Shown: positions 1-5,454 of the stretch, piece after piece
Numbering within the stretch: position 1 is the first letter of the stretch
How the letters are laid out: the number at the start of each line of letters is the position of its first letter
The notes under the pieces: generated by a model
What the model saw: only the letters and a program-made list of their open reading frames with translations
What the model was told of the DNA's origin: nothing
The model's database searches: none
DNA from: Anaerofilum sp.
Lineage (GTDB): Bacteria; Bacillota; Clostridia; Oscillospirales; Ruminococcaceae
Direction of reading: 5' to 3'
Length of the DNA: 10,335 nucleotides
Assembly: GCA_020024115.1 (NCBI GenBank)
Contig: JAHHUF010000056.1
Span: 1 to 10,335 of the forward strand
Program-made: the position numbers and the translations under genes

Positions 1-99
1 ATTATAAACAGCCAGAATCAAAGATACAAAGTCTTTTCGGTGCAGCCCCAAAAGCAAGCAAAATGCAACAAACAAAAGAAAAAATACAATTCCGTTCAT
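1..99 (-). CDS. Start of a membrane protein, probably TadB-like, cut by the window edge
   Basis: ATG at 99 overlaps the ATPase stop as ATGA and is preceded by GAGG about ten bases upstream. The 33 visible codons (MNGIVFFLLFVAFCLLLGL then HRKDF...) encode an N-terminal hydrophobic helix of about 17 residues, followed by a short basic loop and the start of a second hydrophobic stretch. No stop occurs before base 1. In Tad-type clusters the ATPase gene is usually followed by the TadB/TadC (type II secretion F) membrane proteins, so TadB is the likely identity. This rests on position and hydrophobicity alone. Confidence 0.6.
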   Translation of the reverse strand, partial: MNGIVFFLLFVAFCLLLGLHRKDFVSLILAVYN

Positions 100-1385
100 A
101 ATGATTTTTCCTCTTTTTTCATTTTGTTGTTTGCAAAAATTTTAAGCCAATGCTTGTCCAATCCGTTTTCCAGAAGCTGGTTGCAGAGCCGTTCGGACAA
201 TGGATTTACTTGCTCAAATTTTCCCTGCACCTTTTCTTTGCTGTTCCTTTTGAGATTGAATTGAAACAATGGCAATGTTTTAACTTTTTTGTTTTCATAT
301 TGCGATTCACAAATTTGCAGAATTTTTCGGCTGTTATCTTCCATTTTTTTGATATAAACCGTGATGGGAAAGGCACGAACTGCAAGCTGTGTTAATAATT
401 CTTCATCCATGTTTGGGTATTTCAGTTTGCACAGAGAAATTAAACGAAAATACACATCTTCACAGCTATTTGCGTGAGTTGTTGTAATAACTGCATGACC
501 GGTATTTGCTGCATTGATTGCCTGCATCGCTTCGGCACCTTTGCTTTTGCCTACTGCAATATAGTCCGGATTCATGGTCATCATGGTTTCCAGAAGTTTC
601 TCTTGGGTAACACTTTGGTTTTCGTTCTCTGACAGGCGTGTCTGTAAATGGATAACACTGTTGCTAACCTTTCCTGTTTCGTTTCGTCTGATACAATCAA
701 ATTCCCGTGTTCCTTGCTCAACTGTAATCAAACGCTTATGTCCCGGAACATTCTTGATGAGATAACTCAAAAGGGTGGTTTTGCCACTGCCTGTACTTCC
801 TGCAATACAAAGAGAAACACCATGAATATACAGTTCGCGCAAAAAATCAATCATGTTTTCGGTACAAGTACCCCCATTGATGAACCCTTCACGAGGTAAA
901 TCAGAAGCTGTAATCTTTCGGATTGATACTGCCAGTGCAGCATCCTTATCCAAAATATCAAAGCCCACCACAGTGACACGGATATTTCCGGTTAAATGCC
1001 CCACTTGAATGCAGCTGCTATTGTCCCATACCATGTTGCTTGCCAAAAGCATTCGGCGGACAATATCAATTGCATGAGAAGGTGACAGAAAATGCTGCGG
1101 AGCAGGGAGCGTTTCGCCGTTGGTGTATGTGATTTTAACATCATCCCAGCGGTTGATGTTAATTTCCTCTACATCCTCTTGACTCAGCAAAGGGGTCAGG
1201 ATGGAATAGCCCTGCATTTCATCGAGTAAACGAGAGGATAGTTCCTGCACAGTTTCTTCTGTTGCATATCTGTTTTGAAGCAAAAAATGTTGTATGTGGT
1301 TCTCCATCGATTCAAGGTCAGGAGTCGTATTAAACATTTTGCTAATGTGTTGCTGGGTTTTGTCTAAAATTTCTGAAAAATTCAA
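96..1385 (-). CDS. CpaF/TadA-type (VirB11-like) secretion ATPase
   Basis: This 429-residue protein belongs to the type II/IV secretion ATPase superfamily, closest in style to CpaF/TadA, which powers Tad pilus or transfer machines from the cytoplasmic face of the membrane. Visible elements are an N-terminal helical domain (about 1-95), the Walker A AGSTGSGKTT (195-204), the Asp-box region LITVEQGTREFD (219-230), an arginine-containing HLQTR (246-250) and the histidine-box region TGHAVITTTHANS (295-307). The Walker B region reads NPDYIAVGKSKGAEA: the family normally has VGE there, and residue 280 is Lys (AAA at 546-548). This could abolish hydrolysis or mark a divergent branch. Start is TTG with AGGAGG. 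The TGA stop overlaps the ATG of the next gene as ATGA, implying coupling. Length is normal for the family. Confidence 0.9.
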   Translation of the reverse strand: MNFSEILDKTQQHISKMFNTTPDLESMENHIQHFLLQNRYATEETVQELSSRLLDEMQGYSILTPLLSQEDVEEININRWDDVKITYTNGETLPAPQHFLSPSHAIDIVRRMLLASNMVWDNSSCIQVGHLTGNIRVTVVGFDILDKDAALAVSIRKITASDLPREGFINGGTCTENMIDFLRELYIHGVSLCIAGSTGSGKTTLLSYLIKNVPGHKRLITVEQGTREFDCIRRNETGKVSNSVIHLQTRLSENENQSVTQEKLLETMMTMNPDYIAVGKSKGAEAMQAINAANTGHAVITTTHANSCEDVYFRLISLCKLKYPNMDEELLTQLAVRAFPITVYIKKMEDNSRKILQICESQYENKKVKTLPLFQFNLKRNSKEKVQGKFEQVNPLSERLCNQLLENGLDKHWLKIFANNKMKKEEKSL

Positions 1386-1393
1386 TATATCAA

Positions 1394-1399
1394 CCTCCT
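1394..1399 (-). promoter_or_regulatory. Ribosome binding site AGGAGG supporting a TTG start
   Basis: A perfect AGGAGG is followed after eight bases by TTG at 1385-1383. No ATG lies at a suitable distance, so the secretion ATPase begins with TTG. Confidence 0.85.
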
Positions 1400-1403
1400 G
1401 TAA

Positions 1404-1431
1404 AACAAAAAAACAGCCAACCTTATGGCTG
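1404..1431 (-). terminator. Rho-independent terminator after the membrane protein pair
   Basis: On the minus strand CAGCCA (1431-1426) pairs with TGGCTG (1419-1414) around a six-base loop that contains part of the preceding gene's stop codon; seven Ts follow. The stem is shorter than the one at 3316-3342 but shares its CAGCC/GGCTG core. The AGGAGG of the next gene lies about eight bases after the T run. Confidence 0.75.
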
Positions 1432-2082
1432 ACTGTTTTCTTCTTCGGTTAAATGCTCTGCATAGCTTTGCAGTTCCTTCAAAAAACTTGCAAAATTAAC
1501 TGCAATTAACATTGGTACAAATATGATGTTTAATCTTAAGGCAATTTCAGATGAAGCAGTAGATACTTCAAATGATAGTTCTGGGTTTGCTTGAGATAGC
1601 TTTTCAAGATGTGGCAAAAATACCAAAAGAAAAATATTTATGACAATGGTAATAAGTGTTGTTATAAAGCTAAAAAATGAAATAACAATCTTTGAACATT
1701 CCTGGTCTGCAACTAAAGCTGTTATACTCCAAACAATTGATAAAACAATTGTTGTTAGAAACATATTACTAAAATTATCATACACTGTTTTTTCAAAGGA
1801 TAAATTACATAATATGATTGACAAAACCCATATGACCATCAAACCTCTAGCTGAACGTAGAATATTAGGTAAAAATATAAATATTATTACACATAAAATA
1901 AGCCCTATCAAAAAAATCGTTTCATTTGTTATGTAATATTTTTGGAATAACAAAGCATACGGAATAAGCATTGTTGTTGCAAAAGCAATTAAATTCTCGT
2001 AAAATTTGTTTCTTTCTATTTGCTGAATAGCATTTTTTAGATTTTTGATTATATGATAGAATTTGATAACTAAAAACTTCAT
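1423..2082 (-). CDS. Hypothetical polytopic membrane protein, about six TM segments
   Basis: The product has 219 residues with hydrophobic segments at roughly 31-49, 54-74, 81-96, 107-125, 132-157 and 184-202. The N-terminus is basic and amphipathic (about 1-25) and the C-terminus acidic (HLTEEENSQP), which suggests both ends are cytoplasmic. I see no enzymatic motif and cannot name a family. GGAGG (2096-2100) lies 13 bases before the ATG at 2082, a slightly long spacing, and the previous membrane gene ends three bases upstream. The coding DNA is the most AT-rich in the window. Its stop codon lies in the loop of the terminator hairpin that separates it from the secretion ATPase gene. Its partner upstream and its position between replication and transfer genes suggest a cargo or exclusion/immunity role; this is inference only. 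Confidence 0.72.
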   Translation of the reverse strand: MKFLVIKFYHIIKNLKNAIQQIERNKFYENLIAFATTMLIPYALLFQKYYITNETIFLIGLILCVIIFIFLPNILRSARGLMVIWVLSIILCNLSFEKTVYDNFSNMFLTTIVLSIVWSITALVADQECSKIVISFFSFITTLITIVINIFLLVFLPHLEKLSQANPELSFEVSTASSEIALRLNIIFVPMLIAVNFASFLKELQSYAEHLTEEENSQP

Positions 2083-2085
2083 AAA

Positions 2086-2409
2086 CTAAACAAAACCTCC
2101 GTGTAGTATACTTTGCTCAAGTATAACACAAAGTAGCCAACAACAAAATATAGCTAAAATCCACAAAAACGAAATTTGTATGTTATATATAACAGCGACA
2201 CAATAAATACCCAAACTTACGCCTACAGAGTTAAATTGGCATTTTTTGAATGCTTTCTTTTTAAAAACGCAAAACAGAACAGAAGCAAAATGTATAAACC
2301 AAATAGATAAAAAGTACAAAAATAAAATGTATGCACTTTTTTGATAGAAATTTCTTATTAAATTATCCGCTTGTTGTTGTAAATAAATTATTTCTGGCAG
2401 GTTGTCCAT
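2086..2409 (-). CDS. Hypothetical small membrane protein, about three TM segments
   Basis: The product has 107 residues with hydrophobic stretches at about 26-49, 61-78 and 80-98. A short basic patch (KKKAFKK) between the first two suggests a cytoplasmic loop. I do not recognise a family. ATG at 2409 follows GGGAGGA (2421-2427) at a good distance, so the start is secure. It overlaps the preceding small ORF by 22 bases, and three bases separate its stop from the start of the next membrane gene, so the pair is co-transcribed and probably works together. The DNA is more AT-rich than the par genes or the methylase gene, suggesting a different origin. Function unknown: immunity, envelope modification, exclusion or a small toxin-like role are all possible. 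Confidence 0.7.
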   Translation of the reverse strand: MDNLPEIIYLQQQADNLIRNFYQKSAYILFLYFLSIWFIHFASVLFCVFKKKAFKKCQFNSVGVSLGIYCVAVIYNIQISFLWILAIFCCWLLCVILEQSILHGGFV

Positions 2410-2570
2410 TTGTCTTTTTCTCCTCCCATGCTCATCCAGTGTTGTATCATGGCACGCTGAATGGAATGATAAAGCTGCAAATATGGGTAGTCAAGATTTG
2501 CCAATACCTGTTGGTGAGATTCTTCATAGCGATTGCTCTTAAAGCTGCTGTTCATTCTCATCTGTTCCAA
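2388..2570 (-). CDS. Small hypothetical protein, possibly a frameshifted extension of the rep-like gene
   Basis: The ORF has 60 residues (MEQMRMNSSFKSNRYEESH...) and is soluble, with no membrane segment and no motif I recognise. No start is well supported: TTG at 2570 and ATGs at 2561 and 2555 all lack a clear Shine-Dalgarno sequence. The open frame extends upstream without a stop into the A8 run at 2609-2616, where reading with one A fewer joins it to the rep-like protein (NKKIKTIKHLFRQNGI then LEQM). It is probably coding, because its 3' end carries the GGGAGGA ribosome binding site of the next gene and overlaps that gene by 22 bases. It may be an independent small protein or the severed C-terminus of the upstream one. 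Confidence 0.5.
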   Translation of the reverse strand: MEQMRMNSSFKSNRYEESHQQVLANLDYPYLQLYHSIQRAMIQHWMSMGGEKDKWTTCQK

Positions 2571-2604
2571 AATTCCGTTTTGACGGAAAAGATGTTTTAT
2601 AGTC

Positions 2605-3291
2605 TTAATTTTTTTTATTCTTAGTTTTTATATTCTTATATTGTGTGCTGTTTTCCGCCGTCGGTGCATCCGCCGTTGGTTTATCCGTCGTCGGTTTTTC
2701 TGCATACGGTGAAAGTTTGGAAAGTTTCTTGTTTTGGTATTTTTTGCATCTGTCAGAAAATACATATTCCATACCGCACAATCTGCCAGCAGCATTACGA
2801 AGCTGTTTGCGAAGAATATAGCCTGCCTGCTCCAAAACCTTGAGTGCAGAGCGAATGGCAGTTACACCTTCTTTGCAAACCTTTGAAAGTCCCTGTACCG
2901 AATATCTCCATGTTTTTGCAAAAGAGAGCATTCTGCCCAGCATTCCCAGAGCTTTTAAAGAGAGATTGGAGTCTTTTAAAATTTCATTGCTGATTTTGGT
3001 AAATCCGTTTTTGAAGATTTCTTCATTCACAATATATTCATTGCAGCTGAATTTGCCCTGTGCATCGACGGTCTGTCTGCGAAGCAGATATTTGTGTGTC
3101 TCCAGTTCGTTTAAAGAAGAGCGAATCAGGCTGGAACCTTCCTGACAGACAGCTGCCAAACCTTTGATAGAAAAGTTCCACTTTTTTGAAAAAGATAAAA
3201 TTTTCGATAGAAGACCTTTTGCTTCAAAGGATAAAGTTTCGTCCTGTAAAACAATGTTTCCAACTTTGGTAAATCCGATTGCTGCGGTCAT
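2605..3291 (-). CDS. Replication-initiator-like protein with two tandem winged-helix domains
   Basis: This 228-residue protein consists of two copies of one domain. Residues 7-73 (FTKVGNIVLQDETLSFEAKG...) align without gaps to 97-163 (FTKISNEILKDSNLSLKALG...), with 33 of 67 positions identical by my count; the period is 90 residues. The unit (FTKxxNxxLxDxxLSxKAxGLL..W.xSxxGLxxVxxEGxxxIRSxLxxLE..GYLxRxQ) is recognisable from phage and plasmid replication proteins of Firmicutes, where one copy normally forms the N-terminus. The end is a Lys/Thr/Pro-rich tail (KPTTD KPTAD APTAE) encoded by 15-bp direct repeats. I infer origin binding or replication initiation. ATG at 3291 is set by a strong ribosome binding site. 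The frame ends just after an A8 run, and the following ORF lies in the +1 frame, so the protein may once have been longer. Confidence 0.8.
   Translation of the reverse strand: MTAAIGFTKVGNIVLQDETLSFEAKGLLSKILSFSKKWNFSIKGLAAVCQEGSSLIRSSLNELETHKYLLRRQTVDAQGKFSCNEYIVNEEIFKNGFTKISNEILKDSNLSLKALGMLGRMLSFAKTWRYSVQGLSKVCKEGVTAIRSALKVLEQAGYILRKQLRNAAGRLCGMEYVFSDRCKKYQNKKLSKLSPYAEKPTTDKPTADAPTAENSTQYKNIKTKNKKN
2654..2713. repeat. 15-bp direct repeats inside the rep-like gene, iteron candidates
   Basis: On the plus strand three consecutive units start TCCGCCGTCGG (2654-2668), TCCGCCGTTGG (2669-2683) and TCCGTCGTCGG (2684-2698). A degenerate fourth unit, TCTGCATACGG, occupies 2699-2713. The period is exactly 15 bp, and the GC-rich core stands out in an AT-rich gene end. 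The repeats encode the five-residue units of the protein tail, so they may simply be a protein repeat. They could also be binding sites for the encoded initiator, as iterons inside rep genes are known in other plasmids. Confidence 0.7.
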
Positions 3292-3299
3292 ATGTAGTT

Positions 3300-3307
3300 C
3301 CTCCTCC
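3300..3307 (-). promoter_or_regulatory. Ribosome binding site GGAGGAGG deciding the start at 3291
   Basis: GGAGGAGG lies eight bases before the ATG at 3291. A TTG at 3309 would extend the frame by six codons, but it overlaps this Shine-Dalgarno sequence and so is not the true start. Confidence 0.85.
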
Positions 3308-3309
3308 AA

Positions 3310-3342
3310 ATAAAAAAGCAGCCAACGGTTTGTTGGCTGCTT
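3310..3342 (-). terminator. Strong Rho-independent terminator after the par operon
   Basis: On the minus strand, AAGCAGCCAAC (3342-3332) pairs perfectly with GTTGGCTGCTT (3326-3316) around a five-base loop, giving an 11-bp stem that runs into a T-rich tail (TTTTTTATTT). It begins 11 bases after the stop of the 99-residue gene. The T tract ends only a few bases before the GGAGGAGG of the next gene, so that gene needs readthrough, antitermination or a promoter close by. Confidence 0.88.
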
Positions 3343-3353
3343 GAAAAATGCAC

Positions 3354-3653
3354 TTATTTTAATGTAATGATTTGATTTTCATCCACTGAGATATGTCCCC
3401 GTTCCACCAATTCTTGTAAGGCTTTCTGCATCGTTTGTGGTGTTTCGGTTGTGTTTTTGCACAACAATTCCAAAGTGATTTTTTTATCTGATGTTTGCGA
3501 TTCAAACCAGATAACCGCCCATAATCCATGTGCCTTTAATGACAATGTGTCATCTTTTAAATTGTTTGCAAAAACTGCTGCATTTTCTTTTGATTGTTCA
3601 GTTAATACGAAAACTTCATTCAAACTTTTCTTTTTTCGTTTACTTCTTTTCAT
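3354..3653 (-). CDS. Small basic winged-helix-like protein, third gene of the par operon
   Basis: The product has 99 residues with a very basic N-terminus (MKRSKRKKKS), then a segment that looks like a winged helix: LKDDTLSLKAHGLWAVIW, a helical stretch, and KALQELVERGHISV followed by a short beta-like end. The LKDxxLSLKAxG block also occurs in the second repeat of the neighbouring replication-like protein (LKDSNLSLKALGML), so the two genes probably share a domain. I infer DNA binding, for example in replication control or partition accessory function; nothing identifies a particular target. ATG at 3653 is preceded by CGGAG at a good distance. It lies 17 bases after parB and is followed within 15 bases by a strong terminator hairpin, so it probably ends the par transcript. 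Confidence 0.75.
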   Translation of the reverse strand: MKRSKRKKKSLNEVFVLTEQSKENAAVFANNLKDDTLSLKAHGLWAVIWFESQTSDKKITLELLCKNTTETPQTMQKALQELVERGHISVDENQIITLK

Positions 3654-3670
3654 GATACTTTCTCCGATTT

Positions 3671-4585
3671 TTATTGATGAGAATAGGCTGCAACTGCATC
3701 AATGATATACTGCAAAACATCTTTTTTGTCCATATCAGTCGGCAGAAATTGCTGCACTTCCGACACAGGGAGCTTAATGGTTTTTACCGTTTCTTTTTTC
3801 GGCGGAAACAGAGCCAATTCAATTTGCTCGCTATCCAATGCGTTTTGTTTTGACAGTTCCTTTAATGCTTTTGCTTTGCTTTCACTCAAGGCTGTTTTAT
3901 TGTGTATTGTCAATGTTTCCAGCACGATTTCTTGTTCTGTGTTTGGGAGATAGGACAATTCCACACCTGTCAAAAAGGAAAAAACACCTGTATCCACACG
4001 CTTTAAAAATTCGGGGATAAGGTAGTTCAGCCGCTTATATCTTTGAATTGTTCTGATATGGTCACCTGTAATTTCACTGATAATTGCAGTTGTTTTGTTT
4101 TGGTCAAGCTGTTTGTTTGTTGCTGCTTTTTCAATTCGCAGATATGCTGCAGCCCGCTCACCGGGACTCAAGCTGCGACGCTGCCCTAAGTTGGTACTGT
4201 CAAACATGATTACTGCAGCATCTTCGTCCAACTGTTCAATAATTGCAGGAATCTCTGTTAAACCTGCACGGCGGGAGGCTTCAGTTCTGCGGTGTCCTGC
4301 GATAATGGTGTATCTGCTGTTTGCTTTTGCCTGCACATGAATTGGCTCCATTACACCGTTTTGACGCACATTTTCTGCCAGCCAATCCAGTTCCTCTTCA
4401 TCCATGCTGTAACAATGCTGCAAAGGGTGTGTGTCCAAAAATTCAATTTTCAGCATTTCTATCTGCCGGACATGGGGTGAAGCTGTTTCGGTTGGTACAC
4501 CCAGCATTTTGGCAAGTTCAGCATTGGCAGCCCCTTGTGAGGGGGCAGCCATGCTTGGTTTTTTAAAATTGAAATTTTTACCCAT
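3671..4585 (-). CDS. parB: ParB/Spo0J-family partition protein
   Basis: This 304-residue protein has the order of a ParB clamp. The N-terminal nuclease-like/CTP-binding domain includes a box around HPLQHCYSMDEEELDWLAENV (53-73) and the arginine-rich GHRRTEASRRAG (97-108). A helix-turn-helix region follows at about 165-190 (ISEITGDHIRTIQRYKRL), then a C-terminal part that may dimerise. Together with ParA it should partition the element by loading at parS-like sites, none of which I could identify in this window. The start is the ATG at 4585, preceded by GGGAGG (4595-4600) with nine-base spacing. The longer frame starting ten codons upstream would begin inside parA and lacks support. It overlaps the parA stop by eight bases and is followed after 17 bases by the small winged-helix gene. 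Confidence 0.93.
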   Translation of the reverse strand: MGKNFNFKKPSMAAPSQGAANAELAKMLGVPTETASPHVRQIEMLKIEFLDTHPLQHCYSMDEEELDWLAENVRQNGVMEPIHVQAKANSRYTIIAGHRRTEASRRAGLTEIPAIIEQLDEDAAVIMFDSTNLGQRRSLSPGERAAAYLRIEKAATNKQLDQNKTTAIISEITGDHIRTIQRYKRLNYLIPEFLKRVDTGVFSFLTGVELSYLPNTEQEIVLETLTIHNKTALSESKAKALKELSKQNALDSEQIELALFPPKKETVKTIKLPVSEVQQFLPTDMDKKDVLQYIIDAVAAYSHQ

Positions 4586-5357
4586 TGTTTTCTTCCTCCC
4601 GTTGCAACATTTCATTGACTGCTTGCAGATACTCTTTACCCAGTTTACTGTTTGACTGTGAAATCAAACTTTGCTGTGCATAGGTGCTTTCGGTGGCTTC
4701 TACACGACGGCAAATTTGAGCATCGAACAACAATTCGCCATAGTTTTCTTGCAGCGCTTGACGAACAGCCTTTGCCATATTGGTTCCATCATACATTGTG
4801 AGCAGCATACCACCGATTTTCAGCTGAGGATTCAAGGCAGATTGCACCATACGAATGGCTTGCATGAGGAAATTTACTCCATCTAAAGAAAATTTCTGTG
4901 CCTGAACGGGAATAATCACCTCATGGCTAGCTGCCAACGCATTGGTCAGCAAAATTCCCAAAGAAGGCTGACAGTCAATAAAAATGTATTCATACTGCGT
5001 GAAAATTGAATTTTGCAAAATTCCTTTTAGGACTTGTTCACGGCACATGGTTTGTGCTAGGAACATATCTGCACTTGCAAGGGCAATGGAGGAGGGGATG
5101 TAACAGATGCCCTCAGCATTTTGGCGAATGATACCATCAAGAGAATATTGCTCGTACCGAGATGCACACAGCATAATGTCGCTGATGTCTGCATAGCCAT
5201 CCGGCTCATGTCCCAGATAATCAGACAAGTTGCCTTGTGGGTCAAAGTCAATGCAAAGAACGCTTTTGCCTTTTTTCACAAGTCCTGCTGCCATATTCAT
5301 AACTGTGGTGGTTTTGCCTACTCCGCCTTTTTGGTTTGCTACACAGATAATTTTCAT
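4578..5357 (-). CDS. parA: ParA/Soj-family partition ATPase
   Basis: The product is a 259-residue ParA/MinD-superfamily ATPase that would drive segregation of the element together with the ParB encoded next. Visible motifs are the deviant Walker A KGGVGKTT (residues 10-17), the A' motif DFDPQGN (38-43) and Walker B YIFIDCQPSLG (124-134). There is no N-terminal DNA-binding extension, so it is of the short Soj-like type. I chose the ATG at 5357 rather than the one seven codons upstream. It has GTGAGG (5367-5372) about nine bases before it and gives the usual ParA beginning MKIICVANQKGG, whereas the upstream ATG has no ribosome binding site. The stop codon overlaps the parB start by eight bases, indicating translational coupling. 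Length and motifs are normal for the family. Confidence 0.95.
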   Translation of the reverse strand: MKIICVANQKGGVGKTTTVMNMAAGLVKKGKSVLCIDFDPQGNLSDYLGHEPDGYADISDIMLCASRYEQYSLDGIIRQNAEGICYIPSSIALASADMFLAQTMCREQVLKGILQNSIFTQYEYIFIDCQPSLGILLTNALAASHEVIIPVQAQKFSLDGVNFLMQAIRMVQSALNPQLKIGGMLLTMYDGTNMAKAVRQALQENYGELLFDAQICRRVEATESTYAQQSLISQSNSKLGKEYLQAVNEMLQREEENNG

Positions 5358-5454
5358 AATAAATTTCCTCACTTTCATTTTTTAAGGTTGTTGTTTGGGG
5401 TTGCGATACAAAAGAAAAAAGATTTTTTCACCTGCTTTCAAATTCGTTTTATTT

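Noticed and set aside
2573..2588. Hairpin TTCCGT/ACGGAA before the small ORF as a third terminator
   Set aside because: Only a six-pair stem followed by four Ts, within a frame that appears to be coding; too weak to call.
2654..2713. CRISPR array
   Set aside because: The repeats are 15 bp, directly abutting with no spacers, and lie in a coding frame.
5414..5429. Inverted repeat GAAAAAA/TTTTTTC after the methylase gene as a terminator
   Set aside because: The stem is almost pure A:T with a two-base loop and no proper T tail, so it would be too weak.
5374..5430. Short GTG-started leader peptide of 18 codons between the methylase gene and parA
   Set aside because: There is no properly spaced ribosome binding site and the peptide is low-complexity; it is more likely untranslated spacer.
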